Assembly: GCA_947499735.1 (NCBI GenBank)
Contig: CANMPP010000001.1
Span: forward strand, 434,001-498,000
Direction: 5' to 3'
DNA from: an uncultured Pelagimonas sp.
Lineage (GTDB): Bacteria; Pseudomonadota; Alphaproteobacteria; Rhodobacterales; Rhodobacteraceae
DNA: 64,000 nt
The notes beneath the pieces are model-generated. The model had not been told where the DNA came from, did no database searches, and saw nothing but the letters and a program-made list of their open reading frames with translations. Shown here one piece after another: positions 16,701 to 26,145 of the stretch; position 1 is the stretch's first letter; each line of letters opens with the position of its first letter. A program made the translations under genes and the position numbers.

Positions 16701-17576
16701 ATGGCCTATGCAAATGACTGTGTCGAAACGGTTGAAAATCCATCGAATGCTCAACCGAGCGTGCAGGCACAACGGGCAAAAGGGCACGCACATCTATCTG
16801 TCGTTCGCCGCGATACGTTATCGGAAAGTAAGTTAACGTCGAAGCTGCGTGATCTGCGCATGTCGGGCAGCATGAAACTGCTTTTTCCGCGTTCGGATGG
16901 AACTTTTGATGCGGTTTTCTTGAATTCAGCTGGTGGTGTGACGGGCGGCGATTCATTTTCGCTATCGGCTGAGGTCGATCAAGGTGCCACTTTGCGTCTG
17001 TCTTCGCAAGCGGCGGAACGCATATACAGGGCCATGCCAGGCCAAACCGGGCAAGTCGTAAATACGCTTCGGGCTGAGGCGAGTTCGAACTTATATTGGC
17101 TGCCTCAAGAAACGATTTTATTCGATCAAGCTGCTCTAGATCGCACTTTGTCGATCGACATGGCGTCCAGTGCGAAAGTATTGGCCTGTGAAGTGCTGCT
17201 TTTTGGTAGAACAGCTATGGGCGAGCGTGTTCGCGATCTTCGCCTGACGGATAAAATAGATGTGCGCGTTGATGGTAAACTGGTTTTTGCAGATCGGCTG
17301 CGCATTCATGGCGATGCACAGGCCCAATTACAGCATATGACCGTTGCTGATGGTGGGTTGGCTGTGGGATCTGTTGTTTTTGCGGCATCAGGTGCTGCCG
17401 GGATGCTTGACGCCATACGCGCCCTGCTGCCAATATCATGCGGCGCAAGTGCGTTGAACGAAGATCTTGTTTTCTTGCGACTTTGCGCTTCGGACGGTTT
17501 CGAGCTGCGCCAAACTTTAATTCCAGTTCTGCGCCTGATGACAGGCGGGGATCTGCCAAGACCGTGGATGATTTGA
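16701..17576 (+). CDS. ureD: Urease accessory protein UreD
   Basis: A 291-aa chaperone that with UreF and UreG loads nickel into apo-urease. Typical UreD segments are MKLLFPRSDGTFDAVFLNSAGGVTGGD, ATLRLSSQAAERIYR and LYWLPQETILFDQAAL, near residues 55-140. The start is taken at the ATG at 16701; an in-frame TTG lies two codons upstream. It is the first gene of ureDABC, with 3 nt to ureA. Length and motifs are normal for the alphaproteobacterial form. Confidence 0.93.
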   Translation: MAYANDCVETVENPSNAQPSVQAQRAKGHAHLSVVRRDTLSESKLTSKLRDLRMSGSMKLLFPRSDGTFDAVFLNSAGGVTGGDSFSLSAEVDQGATLRLSSQAAERIYRAMPGQTGQVVNTLRAEASSNLYWLPQETILFDQAALDRTLSIDMASSAKVLACEVLLFGRTAMGERVRDLRLTDKIDVRVDGKLVFADRLRIHGDAQAQLQHMTVADGGLAVGSVVFAASGAAGMLDAIRALLPISCGASALNEDLVFLRLCASDGFELRQTLIPVLRLMTGGDLPRPWMI

Positions 17577-17579
17577 CAT

Positions 17580-17882
17580 ATGCAACTGACACCTCGTGAA
17601 AAGGACAAGCTCCTGATTGCTATGGCGGCGGAAGTCGCCCGCAAACGTTTGGCGCGTGGCGTAAAACTAAACCATCCAGAGGCGATTGCACTGATCACGG
17701 ATGCGGTGGTTGAAGGCGCACGCGATGGAAAATCAGTTGCACAGATGATGCAAGAAGGTGCTCAGGTCGTTTCCGCTGATCAATGCATGGAAGGCATTTC
17801 CGAAATGATCCACGAAGTGCAGGTCGAAGCAACCTTTCCCGATGGCACCAAATTGGTCACTGTCCATAATCCGATCCGATGA
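17580..17882 (+). CDS. ureA: Urease gamma subunit
   Basis: A 100-aa structural subunit, exactly the usual size, starting [23 protein letters not shown] and containing [24 protein letters not shown] and [21 protein letters not shown]. It packs with UreB and UreC in the cytoplasmic nickel enzyme that hydrolyses urea to ammonia and carbamate. It follows ureD by 3 nt. Confidence 0.97.
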   Translation: MQLTPREKDKLLIAMAAEVARKRLARGVKLNHPEAIALITDAVVEGARDGKSVAQMMQEGAQVVSADQCMEGISEMIHEVQVEATFPDGTKLVTVHNPIR

Positions 17883-17925
17883 ACCGGGTCATGTCCCAAA
17901 CGCTACGAAATAAGGAGATTTTGGT

Positions 17926-18231
17926 ATGATCCCCGGTGAAGTTTTCACACCCGACGCAGAGATTGTCCTGAACGAGGGCGCAACTGCCATTACATTGATG
18001 GTGGCCAATACCGGCGACCGCCCTGTGCAAATTGGGTCTCACTATCATTTCGCCGAAGCCAACAGTGCGTTGGAGTTTGATCGCGATGCTGCGATGGGCC
18101 TTCGTTTGGATATCGCGGCTGGAACAGCGGTGCGATTTGAACCCGGTCAACGGCGTGAGGTCAATTTAATCCCCGTGTCCGGTGATCGCAAAATCTATGG
18201 TTTCAACCAAAAAGTCATGGGGGCGCTGTAA
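17926..18231 (+). CDS. ureB: Urease beta subunit
   Basis: A 101-aa subunit with the family start [10 protein letters not shown] and the conserved [17 protein letters not shown] and [10 protein letters not shown] segments. AGGAG lies shortly before the ATG. Its stop overlaps the ureC start by one base (TAATG), indicating coupled synthesis of the two subunits. Alphaproteobacterial clusters often have a small extra gene between ureA and ureB; here there are only 43 nt. Confidence 0.97.
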   Translation: MIPGEVFTPDAEIVLNEGATAITLMVANTGDRPVQIGSHYHFAEANSALEFDRDAAMGLRLDIAAGTAVRFEPGQRREVNLIPVSGDRKIYGFNQKVMGAL

Positions 18232-19940
18232 TGCCAGCTAAAATCAAACGCTCTGACTATGCTGCTATGTTTGGCCCAACGACGGGCGACAAAGTGCGCT
18301 TGGCGGATACAGATCTTATCATTGAAGTTGAAAAAGATCTGACCACCTATGGCGAAGAGGTTAAATTCGGCGGGGGAAAAGTGATCCGCGATGGGATGGG
18401 GCAGGCCCAGACCACGCGTGCGGATGGCGCTGTTGATACTGTGATTACCAATGCGCTGATCCTTGATCATAGCGGTATTTACAAGGCTGATATCGGTTTG
18501 AAAAATGGCCGTATTCACAAAATTGGTAAAGCCGGCAACCCAGATACGCAGCCCGGTGTTGATATCATTGTTGGGCCTGGAACCGAAGCCATTGCGGGTG
18601 AAGGTAAGATCCTGACCGCCGGCGGCATGGACAGCCATATCCATTATATTTGTCCTCAACAGATCGAAGATGCGTTGCATTCTGGTCTGACGACCATGTT
18701 AGGTGGCGGCACTGGTCCGGCACATGGTACCTTGGCCACGACCTGTACGCCCGGCCCATGGCATATCGGCCGCATGATGCAGGCTGCGGATGCGTTTCCG
18801 ATGAATTTGGCTTTTGCGGGTAAGGGCAATGCGTCTTTGCCTGCCGCGTTGGAAGAACAGGTCAAAGCGGGCGCATGTTCGCTAAAGCTGCACGAAGATT
18901 GGGGCACAACGCCGGGTGCGATTGATTGCTGTCTATCCGTCGCCGATGCGATGGATGTTCAGGTGATGATCCACACAGATACGCTGAATGAAAGTGGTTT
19001 TGTGGAAAACACTGTGGCCGCCATGAAAGGCCGCACGATCCACGCGTTCCACACAGAAGGCGCAGGCGGTGGGCATGCACCAGACATCATCAAGATCTGT
19101 GGTGATCAGAACGTTCTGCCTTCCTCAACCAACCCAACGCGGCCATACACCGTGAATACGTTGGAAGAGCATTTGGACATGTTGATGGTCTGTCACCATC
19201 TGGACAAATCCATCCCCGAGGATGTGGCCTTTGCAGAAAGCCGTATCCGTCGTGAAACGATCGCGGCAGAAGATATCCTGCACGATATGGGTGCATTCAG
19301 CATCATCGCCTCTGATAGCCAAGCTATGGGGCGCGTGGGTGAGGTTCTGATCCGTACATGGCAGACCGCGGATAAAATGAAAAAACAGCGGGGTCGTTTG
19401 TCTGAAGAAACGGGCGAGAACGACAATTTCCGCGTCAAACGCTATGTCGCAAAATATACAATCAACCCTGCAATCGCCCATGGCGTGTCTCATGAGATTG
19501 GTTCGATTGAAGAAGGCAAACGTGCTGATCTGGTGCTTTGGAACACAGCCTTTTTCGGCGTGAAACCGGAAATGGTTCTGATGGGCGGCACAATTGTCTG
19601 CGCGCAAATGGGCGATCCAAATGCGTCTATTCCAACGCCGCAACCGGTTTATACTCGCCCGATGTGGGGGGCGTACGGACGCTCTGTTGAAAATTCTGCG
19701 GTGATTTTCGTCTCTGAAGCGGCGCAGGCAGAGGGTGTTGCAGGCAAGCTGGGCTTGGCGAAAAAGACAGTCGCGGTTCAAAATACGCGTGGTATTGGGA
19801 AATCCGATCTGATCCACAACACGGCCTGTCCTGAGGTTGAGGTGAACCCGGAAACCTATGAAGTACGGGCTGACGGTGAATTGCTGACATGCGAACCGGC
19901 CGAGGTTTTGCCCATGGCGCAACGCTACTTTATGTTCTGA
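18231..19940 (+). CDS. ureC: Urease alpha (catalytic) subunit
   Basis: A 569-aa amidohydrolase carrying the dinickel centre. Metal-binding HIHYICPQQ, the lysine to be carboxylated in [13 protein letters not shown], the later His residues in [10 protein letters not shown] and [14 protein letters not shown], and the mobile-flap Cys in [22 protein letters not shown] are all present. Length and motifs indicate a fully functional enzyme. It ends before a region with two hairpins and a DUF1127 gene, so ureEFG may have a separate or attenuated transcript. Confidence 0.98.
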   Translation: MPAKIKRSDYAAMFGPTTGDKVRLADTDLIIEVEKDLTTYGEEVKFGGGKVIRDGMGQAQTTRADGAVDTVITNALILDHSGIYKADIGLKNGRIHKIGKAGNPDTQPGVDIIVGPGTEAIAGEGKILTAGGMDSHIHYICPQQIEDALHSGLTTMLGGGTGPAHGTLATTCTPGPWHIGRMMQAADAFPMNLAFAGKGNASLPAALEEQVKAGACSLKLHEDWGTTPGAIDCCLSVADAMDVQVMIHTDTLNESGFVENTVAAMKGRTIHAFHTEGAGGGHAPDIIKICGDQNVLPSSTNPTRPYTVNTLEEHLDMLMVCHHLDKSIPEDVAFAESRIRRETIAAEDILHDMGAFSIIASDSQAMGRVGEVLIRTWQTADKMKKQRGRLSEETGENDNFRVKRYVAKYTINPAIAHGVSHEIGSIEEGKRADLVLWNTAFFGVKPEMVLMGGTIVCAQMGDPNASIPTPQPVYTRPMWGAYGRSVENSAVIFVSEAAQAEGVAGKLGLAKKTVAVQNTRGIGKSDLIHNTACPEVEVNPETYEVRADGELLTCEPAEVLPMAQRYFMF

Positions 19941-19947
19941 TACCGGT

Positions 19948-20025
19948 AGGGGCGCTCTTTGTTTGCGTCCCTAAATTTACCAAACTTTTACGTTGCAATG
20001 CACTCCCGGCAAGCCGGGGTTGCAA
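19948..20025 (+). terminator. Two tandem hairpins after ureC (possible terminator or attenuator)
   Basis: The first hairpin is AGGGGCGC/GCGTCCCT (19948-19972). The second is stronger: CCCGGC-AA-GCCGGG inside TTGCAA/TTGCAA arms (19993-20025). Neither has a long T-run, so they may reduce rather than end transcription into the DUF1127 gene and ureEFG. Confidence 0.4.
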
Positions 20026-20123
20026 TCTTGGTGTTTGTGCTGCGGCGCAGCAAAGTGTAGATTTGACCTATAGATTGTAGGCTTTCTCTTCGAAAACGGC
20101 CGATCAGCAAAAGGACCAATACA

Positions 20124-20336
20124 ATGGCACATGCAACGGCATCGAATACTAAAACAGCTGGAAACATCTTTTCCCGCACGCTTAATGCTTTCGGTAAATT
20201 TCTTCTCGCAGCCGCGGAAAGCGATAGTCGCTTGAATAAAATGCGCGCTTTGCAAGATCTTAGCGATGAAGAATTGGCAAAGATGGGCCTGAACCGGGAT
20301 GACATCCCACGTTATGTTTTCCCAGGCTACCTGTAA
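20124..20336 (+). CDS. DUF1127 domain small protein
   Basis: A 70-aa protein with the DUF1127 signature at its C-terminus: LQDLSDEELAKMGLNRDDIPRYVF. DUF1127 proteins are small, Arg-rich or charged, common in alphaproteobacteria, and some affect RNA turnover or phosphate and carbon metabolism; this one has no proven role. It sits between ureC and ureE on the same strand, flanked by hairpins on both sides, which suggests its own transcription unit inserted into the urease cluster. A urease-specific function cannot be inferred. Confidence 0.8.
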   Translation: MAHATASNTKTAGNIFSRTLNAFGKFLLAAAESDSRLNKMRALQDLSDEELAKMGLNRDDIPRYVFPGYL

Positions 20337-20384
20337 GCTAACAGCGCCATAAAATACCCGCTCACGGAACGGGATTGTGATGTG

Positions 20385-20420
20385 AACCGCTCAACAGACA
20401 TATGTTGGGCGGTTTTCTTT
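20385..20420 (+). terminator. Intrinsic terminator after the DUF1127 gene
   Basis: AACCGCTCAAC pairs with GTTGGGCGGTT (one T-G wobble) and is followed by TTTCTTTTG. It ends the DUF1127 transcript before ureE, so ureEFG probably need a promoter within 20420-20570. Confidence 0.75.
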
Positions 20421-20576
20421 TGTGGATAGCTGTTGCATGAGATCCCTGCAAAAATAGCGCTTTGTTGGTAATAACTTTGACGAGCTCTTGTCATTTCGAC
20501 CAAGTTTCGTTTGTTTAACAGCAAATGTCTTGTCCCGTTTGTTCGGGTCGCAGGGCAGTGACGAGAAGGGTCAGAT

Positions 20577-21119
20577 ATGGATCAGCTACGGACAGCGCAT
20601 AGCATCAAACGGGCAGGCAGTTGGGCTGCAGAGGATGCGGTTGAGCAGGTTGTATTGACCTATGATGAGCGGTTTTTGCGCCGGAAAGTGTTGAAAACGC
20701 GCTCCGATCAAAAAGTCCTAGTTGATTTGGACAAAACGACATCTCTGGATCACGGTGATGCTTTGGTTTTGGGGGATCAAAATTTTGTGGCCGTGGTCGC
20801 AGCCGAAGAACCGCTTTTAGAGGTCACAGGTACGGATCTGGTTCGGATTGCATGGCATATCGGCAATCGTCATACACCGTGCCAAATTGAATCGCAGCGT
20901 TTGCTTTTGCAACGTGATCATGTGATGGCGGATATGTTGCAGCGCATTGGTGCGCAGACGCGTGAGGTGGTAGAACCATTTACGCCCGAAGGTGGTGCAT
21001 ATGGTCACGGTCGAACCCATGGTCATGACCATAGCCATTCACACGGGCCCGAAGGCGATCATTCGCACGGACACGCGCATAAACACGGGCACGGGCATGA
21101 CACAGACCACTCGCACTGA
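20577..21119 (+). CDS. ureE: Urease accessory protein UreE (nickel metallochaperone)
   Basis: A 180-aa nickel carrier. The N-terminal domain contains LTYDERFLRRKVLKT and VDLDKTTSLDHGDALVL. The central nickel-binding part has the ten-residue pattern WHIGNRHTPC near residue 95. The C-terminal ~42 residues are a His-rich tail (about 18 His, many in HGHDHSHSH-type runs), which would bind several Ni ions. The 3' end of the gene is overlapped in another frame by the first 23 nt of ureF. Confidence 0.93.
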   Translation: MDQLRTAHSIKRAGSWAAEDAVEQVVLTYDERFLRRKVLKTRSDQKVLVDLDKTTSLDHGDALVLGDQNFVAVVAAEEPLLEVTGTDLVRIAWHIGNRHTPCQIESQRLLLQRDHVMADMLQRIGAQTREVVEPFTPEGGAYGHGRTHGHDHSHSHGPEGDHSHGHAHKHGHGHDTDHSH

Positions 21120-21744
21120 CCCGCTGCTCATTCTTCATCAGTTGTTTTCCCCCAGTTTCCCTGTTGGCGCGTTTGCCTATTCGCATGGATTGGAGACGGC
21201 TGTGCAAGAAGGGGTTGTTTCCAAGGGGTCCGACCTTTGTGATTGGCTGACAGGTGTTTTGACCTATGGGGCAGGGTGGACGGATGCGGTGCTTTTGGTT
21301 CAAACGGCCAAAGGCGGTGACGTGGATAATTTGTCAGAATTGGCTCTTGCACTCTGTCCGGCAGCGGAACGCCGCTTGGAGACCGAAAAACAAGGGCATG
21401 CTTTTGTTCAAACCGCAAATGCACTCTTTGGATTGAATTGCCCACTTGGGCCTTACCCCATTGCTGTAGGCACAGTTGTCGGTGCATTGGGATTGCCTTT
21501 GAAAGATGCGGTGCGTTTGTATCTCTTTTCAATAGTGTCAAATCTGGCAGCAGCTGGAATGCGTTTGGTGCCACTGGGGCAGACCGAGGGGCAGGGCGTC
21601 ATCACACAGCTTGGGCCGCTATGTGATGAAATCGCGGCAAAAGCTTTGGACGCGGATATTGATATGTTAGGTGGCTTTGCGCCCAATCTAGACATTGGTG
21701 CGATGCGCCATGAAACACTATATTCACGAAACTTTCGATCATAG
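21097..21744 (+). CDS. ureF: Urease accessory protein UreF
   Basis: A 215-aa helical chaperone that acts with UreD and UreG. The typical start is LLILHQLFSPSFPVGAFAYSHGLE, followed by a GAGWTDAVLL segment and a C-terminal IGAMRHETLYSRNFRS tail. The ATG at 21097 was chosen because it gives the family N-terminus; the frame stays open upstream to 20992 through the His codons of ureE. It overlaps the end of ureE by 23 nt. Confidence 0.92.
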   Translation: MTQTTRTDPLLILHQLFSPSFPVGAFAYSHGLETAVQEGVVSKGSDLCDWLTGVLTYGAGWTDAVLLVQTAKGGDVDNLSELALALCPAAERRLETEKQGHAFVQTANALFGLNCPLGPYPIAVGTVVGALGLPLKDAVRLYLFSIVSNLAAAGMRLVPLGQTEGQGVITQLGPLCDEIAAKALDADIDMLGGFAPNLDIGAMRHETLYSRNFRS

Positions 21745-21810
21745 GCGATCGGCTCGGACAGGGCGTTTGAGGAACGGAAAATGTTCCTAAAACGCCAGAA
21801 ATGGACATAA

Positions 21811-22431
21811 ATGCACTCACCTAATGGACCTTTGCGTGTCGGAATCGGCGGGCCTGTCGGCGCTGGCAAAACAACCTTAACTGCGCAATTGGCGCGACGT
21901 TTAAGTTCGCAGGTCTCGATGGCCGTGATTACGAACGATATTTACACCCGTGAAGACGCTGAAGAGCTGATGCGCCAGCAGGTGCTGCCGTTGGATCGGA
22001 TCAAAGGTGTCGAAACAGGCGGGTGTCCGCACACAGCAATACGTGAGGACGCATCCATCAATTTGGCCGCTGTGGCCGAGTTGAACGAAGCATTCGAAGA
22101 TCTGGAACTGATATTAATTGAAAGTGGTGGTGACAATCTATCAGCAACATTTTCGCCGGAATTGGCCGATGTCACGATCTATGTAATTGATGTCGCGGCG
22201 GGTGAGGAAATTCCGCGTAAAGGTGGGCCAGCCATTACCAAATCTGATATTTTGGTGATCAATAAAACAGATCTTGCGCCTTATGTTGGTGCGTCTTTGG
22301 ATGTGATGGAACGTGACGCCATTAAAATGCGGGCCGGACGCCCCTTTGTTTTTGGTCAGATGAAAAATAGTGTTGCGATTGATGAAATCGTGTCGCTCTT
22401 GTCGGATATTGGCGGTTTAAGCGTTACATAA
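21811..22431 (+). CDS. ureG: Urease accessory GTPase UreG
   Basis: A 206-aa SIMIBI-class GTPase that supplies energy for nickel insertion. The P-loop is [11 protein letters not shown]. The metal-binding or dimer motif [17 protein letters not shown] holds the CPH triad, and INKTDLAP is the base-recognition NKxD motif. It is the last gene of the urease cluster and converges on cobS. All key residues are present. Confidence 0.97.
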   Translation: MHSPNGPLRVGIGGPVGAGKTTLTAQLARRLSSQVSMAVITNDIYTREDAEELMRQQVLPLDRIKGVETGGCPHTAIREDASINLAAVAELNEAFEDLELILIESGGDNLSATFSPELADVTIYVIDVAAGEEIPRKGGPAITKSDILVINKTDLAPYVGASLDVMERDAIKMRAGRPFVFGQMKNSVAIDEIVSLLSDIGGLSVT

Positions 22432-22461
22432 TATCTTGGGTCTGGTGGTGCGCTTGGTGCA

Positions 22462-23208
22462 CTAAAATAGTGCCAAAACGACCCATCCGACAGTTTCACT
22501 GGATAATTGTACCGTGCCAAGAACATCCCCGGTCTGTCCGCCGATCCGTTTCGTTGCCCAAGTTGAAACGCCAAATGACACCAGACCCATTGCTATGAAA
22601 ACAGCAAGACCTTCCAATCCGCATAGGGCGAGTAAGATAATTACAAGGCCAGTACTTGGAATAAGCATGAAGCCGGTAGCACCGCTGGCCGATTGCCCCA
22701 GGCCCTCAGAACGTGCGGGCGGTAGGAAAATTGCGGCTGCTGTCATGAAGAACCTGCTGGCAGTCACTACGAAAATCCACATCGACCAATTTAGGTTTTC
22801 GTTCATCGTTGAGACGCTTGCCGTCCATAATCCAGCCGTGCAGATCAAAGCTAGGACACCATAGCTTCCGATCCTGCTATCTCGCATGATTTCTAAGCGG
22901 CGGGCTTTGTCCGCACCTCCGCCCAAACCGTCTGCAAAATCGGCCAAGCCGTCAAAATGTAGACCACCGGTCATTAACACGAGACCCGAAAAAGCAATCC
23001 AGGCTGCAATGCTTGGGCTTGCGCCGAGCTGCAGCGGTATTGCGTAAATCAGGCAGACTAATCCGCCAACCACCGGCCCCACAAAAGGGTAGGCCCAAAT
23101 GGCATGATCCAACCCTGGCGCATGAGATTTTAATTGCCCAGCGGGCAATCTGGTTAATAACATTATCGCGATTTGGAATTCGGCTATACGACGACGTATT
23201 TCACTCAT
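22462..23208 (-). CDS. cobS: Adenosylcobinamide-GDP ribazoletransferase
   Basis: A 248-aa integral membrane enzyme joining adenosylcobinamide-GDP and alpha-ribazole in the last assembly step of cobalamin (CobV in the Pseudomonas naming). The family features are FQIAIMLLTRLPAG near the start, YPFVGPVVGG, and GGLHFDGLADFADGLGGG with the Mg-binding acidic residues (about 80-100). Multiple membrane helices follow. It is the last gene of the minus-strand cobU-cobT-cobS operon, with a 4-nt overlap with cobT. Confidence 0.95.
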   Translation of the reverse strand: MSEIRRRIAEFQIAIMLLTRLPAGQLKSHAPGLDHAIWAYPFVGPVVGGLVCLIYAIPLQLGASPSIAAWIAFSGLVLMTGGLHFDGLADFADGLGGGADKARRLEIMRDSRIGSYGVLALICTAGLWTASVSTMNENLNWSMWIFVVTASRFFMTAAAIFLPPARSEGLGQSASGATGFMLIPSTGLVIILLALCGLEGLAVFIAMGLVSFGVSTWATKRIGGQTGDVLGTVQLSSETVGWVVLALF

Positions 23209-24236
23209 GAGGCCGCAGAAACCGTATTCGCAACCCCAGCCTGTTCAAAAGTGGACATCCCATTGTGGCAGGCAAGCGCTGCTTTGACGATCCCTAGCGC
23301 CAATGCCGCGCCAGAACCTTCACCCAAGGCCATATTGAGGTTCAATATCGGGTTTTTATTTATGCTTTCCAATATTTTAGAATGCCCGGGTTCGCGGCTT
23401 AGATGGGCCACTAGGCAATGGTCTAACCAGGCCGAATTATCGCTAAATAACGGGGCGACTGCTGCCGTACAGATATAGCCATCCAAAAGCACAGGAATAC
23501 GGTTTTGACGTGCTGCTATCACTGCACCACAAATCGCGGCTTGTTCGCGACCGCCAAATGCCTGCAGCAAACCTAAACCGGTTGCACCCTTATGTAGGGC
23601 AACCGCATTCTCAACAATTTCAGCTTTCAATGCACGGCCTTGCGCGTCCGATCCGGTTCCGGGGCCAACCCAATCTGTGCCTGTTCCACCGAATGCGCTG
23701 CAGGCCAACGCGGCCGAGGTTGTCGAATTACCAATGCCCATTTCGCCCAGAATCAAGATGTCAGCATGGCGGTCAACGGCCGCTGCACCAGTTTTCATTG
23801 CGTTTAGGACTTCGGATTCGCTCATTGCTGGACTGATAGAAAAGTCTTTGGTCGGTGTATCGAGATCCAATGCGATCACGTCCAATTTAGCCCCGCCTAC
23901 TTTGCACAGTTGGTTGATCGCGGCGCCGCCAGCTTGGAAGTTGGCGACCATTTGGGCGGTCACTTCTTGTGGAAATGGGTTCACCCCTTGCGCGCAGATA
24001 CCGTGATTCCCTGCGAAAACCAGGGCTTGGGCGTGATTGATTTCAGGCATGGGGGAAGATTTCCAGCCGGCCATGAATAAGGCGATTTCTTCCAAATCCC
24101 CCAATGCACCAAATGGTTTAGTCAAAATCGATTGCCGGTTTTCTGCTGCGTTCAACGCATCGCCATCCAGCGTTGGTAATGTGTCCGCAAGCGCAGATAT
24201 CTGAGCGAGAGTGGTGAAATCAGAGATTGATGTCAT
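23205..24236 (-). CDS. cobT: Nicotinate-nucleotide--dimethylbenzimidazole phosphoribosyltransferase
   Basis: A 343-aa enzyme (CobU in the Pseudomonas naming) that makes alpha-ribazole 5'-phosphate from nicotinate mononucleotide and dimethylbenzimidazole. Recognised segments are KPFGALGDLEEIALFMAGW, VFAGNHGICAQGVNPFPQEVT, ILGEMGIGNSTTSAAL and, near the C-terminus, MALGEGSGAALALGIVKAAL with the catalytic Glu. It overlaps cobU by 17 nt and cobS by 4 nt, so the three are co-translated. It should not be confused with the chelatase subunit also named CobT. Confidence 0.95.
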   Translation of the reverse strand: MTSISDFTTLAQISALADTLPTLDGDALNAAENRQSILTKPFGALGDLEEIALFMAGWKSSPMPEINHAQALVFAGNHGICAQGVNPFPQEVTAQMVANFQAGGAAINQLCKVGGAKLDVIALDLDTPTKDFSISPAMSESEVLNAMKTGAAAVDRHADILILGEMGIGNSTTSAALACSAFGGTGTDWVGPGTGSDAQGRALKAEIVENAVALHKGATGLGLLQAFGGREQAAICGAVIAARQNRIPVLLDGYICTAAVAPLFSDNSAWLDHCLVAHLSREPGHSKILESINKNPILNLNMALGEGSGAALALGIVKAALACHNGMSTFEQAGVANTVSAAS

Positions 24237-24744
24237 TTGGTTTTACCTTGATTGGTTGGCCAGATACGCACAAATAAACTGTGTCAGACGCTGCTGCGAT
24301 CTGCTGGTTGAGCAATCCAGCCGCATCGCGAAAATGTCTCGCCAGTTTATTTTCTGGAACGATACCAGCCCCAACTTCATTGGTGACGAACACAATCGGT
24401 GCGTTTTGGATTGAAAGCGTATCAAGCAAAACCTGAGTGGCGGCTTGCCAGTCTCTTTCAGCTAATATGAGGTTGCTGAGCCAAAGGGTTAGGCAATCAA
24501 CCAGCCTCGGGTGATCCTGATCCGTGTCGATCAATGCCTGCGAGAGGTTAAATGGTGCATGATAATCGTGCCATTCTGGACCTCTTCGGGCCCGATGAAC
24601 TGCGATACGGGCCTTCATTTCGTCATCCAGCGCTTCTGATGTCGCGATATAAACAGCTTGACCGGTGGCTCGCAGAGCCAATTTTTCGGCCAATTGTGAC
24701 TTGCCAGATCGAGCGCCGCCAGTGATGAGTATCGACTTTTCCAT
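24220..24744 (-). CDS. cobU: Bifunctional adenosylcobinamide kinase / guanylyltransferase
   Basis: A 174-aa enzyme (CobP) that phosphorylates adenosylcobinamide and then transfers GMP. The P-loop is ITGGARSGKSQLAEKLA, followed by the RRGPEWHDYHAP segment with the guanylylated His and DCLTLWLSNLI. Near the C-terminus FVTNEVGAGIVPENKLARHFRD is a family hallmark. The start was set at 24744; an upstream ATG at 24798 would add a poorly conserved leader. Only 55 nt separate it from the divergent phosphatase gene. Confidence 0.95.
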   Translation of the reverse strand: MEKSILITGGARSGKSQLAEKLALRATGQAVYIATSEALDDEMKARIAVHRARRGPEWHDYHAPFNLSQALIDTDQDHPRLVDCLTLWLSNLILAERDWQAATQVLLDTLSIQNAPIVFVTNEVGAGIVPENKLARHFRDAAGLLNQQIAAASDTVYLCVSGQPIKVKPNDINL

Positions 24745-24799
24745 ACCGGCATGAAAAAGCAGGTTCAGAAGGAAATGAAAAGCCGTATCGGATGACAAA

Positions 24800-25375
24800 A
24801 TGTCAAAAAAATTGATCTTTATTCGGCATGCGCCAATCGTCGATGCTGCTCGTTTATGCGGTAGAACGGATGTTTCCGCTCGGATTGAAAGCGACCAAAT
24901 TGGCGCCCTACGTCATGCGCTGCCCCAAAAGATAGGTCTGATCTGCAGCCCAGCAAAACGGTGCGTTCAAACCGCGAAGGCGTTATTTCCTAATATGCCT
25001 GAGCTACATACCGACCCTTTGCTTTGGGAGCAGAATTTTGGCGATCATGATGGTCTGCCATATTCTGAAATTCCGGATATCGGTATTTTGCCTCGCGAAC
25101 AGCTGGTCAATCATCGCCCACCTAATGGGGAAAGTTTTTCTGATGTATGTGCGCGTGTTTGGCCTTTTTTGGACGGTGTCTCGATGGATGAGACGCAAGA
25201 AAATCATGTGATTATTGCGCATGCGGGTGTTGTCAGGGCGGCACTGGCCTGGCATCTTGGGCAGCCGTGTTTGGGGATCGGTTTTGAAATCGCCCCCCTT
25301 TCCGTTACGCGCCTGCGGGTCGGGTCTGATGGTCCTGTTTCCATTATATCCGTCAACGAACGGCACAACATATGA
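24800..25375 (+). CDS. Histidine phosphatase, CobC-type (alpha-ribazole phosphatase-like)
   Basis: A 191-aa phosphoglycerate-mutase-like phosphatase. The catalytic RHAP motif sits at residues 9-12, the second conserved His is in VIIAHAGVVRAAL, and CSPAKRCVQTAKAL supplies the conserved Arg. By context it probably removes the phosphate from alpha-ribazole phosphate or adenosylcobalamin phosphate. It opens a plus-strand operon with the threonine-kinase-like gene (ATGA overlap), cbiB and the decarboxylase gene. The substrate is inferred from the neighbourhood. Confidence 0.85.
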   Translation: MSKKLIFIRHAPIVDAARLCGRTDVSARIESDQIGALRHALPQKIGLICSPAKRCVQTAKALFPNMPELHTDPLLWEQNFGDHDGLPYSEIPDIGILPREQLVNHRPPNGESFSDVCARVWPFLDGVSMDETQENHVIIAHAGVVRAALAWHLGQPCLGIGFEIAPLSVTRLRVGSDGPVSIISVNERHNI

Positions 25376-26145
25376 TGGTGACCGGGCATTTTGGTGAATG
25401 GTTTCAAGGGCGATTTGGGCAACATGGTCCCATCGTTTTGTCCACGATGACCTGTTGCAAAATGTGCATCGGAATATCGCCGAACATTGGGGCTGAAAAT
25501 CTTGTTTGGGAGCGTCGGCAAGCCAGTGAATTCCTGAAAACGCTTGGTATTCACAGCATCCCTAACGCGTCTCTTCATAGCAATATACCACCCGGAGGAG
25601 GGGCGGGCGCATCGACGGTGCACCTGATTGCGTTGGCCAATCTGGCTGGCTACCAGGGGGCAGATCAAGAGCTTGCCAATGCATGTATTTCGTTCGAAGG
25701 GGCAAGCGACCCTTTGATGTTTCCTTCCCCCAGCAGTTTGCTTTGGGCATCACGGTCAGGACTGATTGTCCAGCGCATAAATCCACCACCGCCTTGTGAA
25801 ATTTTAGGCGGATTTTGGGGGGAGGGTCAGAAAACCGATCCGGATGATGATCTGTTTCCAGATGTTTCTGATTTGGTTGAGAATTGGCAAAAGGCAAATT
25901 GCCTATCTGAGATTGCGGCCATCGCAAGTGAATCTACGATGCGGTGCAACCTTCTGAAAAGGCAGAAAGATCCCACTGTCGACCTCGCAAATGAACTCGG
26001 GGCATTGGGGATTTGCCGAGCACACACAGGATCCGCACGTGGACTTATGTTTGAAAGAGGACAAGTCCCTGAAAATGGCAAGGATGCATTGATTGAAGCA
26101 GGCTTGAGCAGTGTTATTCAGTTTCAAACTGGAGGGGTAATGTGA
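25372..26145 (+). CDS. bluE: GHMP-family kinase, L-threonine kinase-like (BluE/PduX)
   Basis: A 257-aa kinase of the GHMP superfamily. The N-terminal VTGHFGEWFQGRFG resembles the GELIQG segment of PduX. The ATP loop is IPPGGGAGASTVHLIALA, slightly changed from the usual GxGxSSS form. C-terminal GICRAHTGSARGLMFE matches the third GHMP motif. PduX/BluE make L-threonine phosphate for the aminopropanol arm of cobalamin. Its position directly between the phosphatase gene and cbiB, next to a threonine-phosphate decarboxylase, supports this. The stop overlaps the GTG of cbiB. Confidence 0.82.
   Translation: MMVTGHFGEWFQGRFGQHGPIVLSTMTCCKMCIGISPNIGAENLVWERRQASEFLKTLGIHSIPNASLHSNIPPGGGAGASTVHLIALANLAGYQGADQELANACISFEGASDPLMFPSPSSLLWASRSGLIVQRINPPPPCEILGGFWGEGQKTDPDDDLFPDVSDLVENWQKANCLSEIAAIASESTMRCNLLKRQKDPTVDLANELGALGICRAHTGSARGLMFERGQVPENGKDALIEAGLSSVIQFQTGGVM

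Noticed and set aside
19125-19922. 265-codon minus-strand frame inside ureC
   Set aside because: Antisense shadow of the highly conserved urease alpha subunit.
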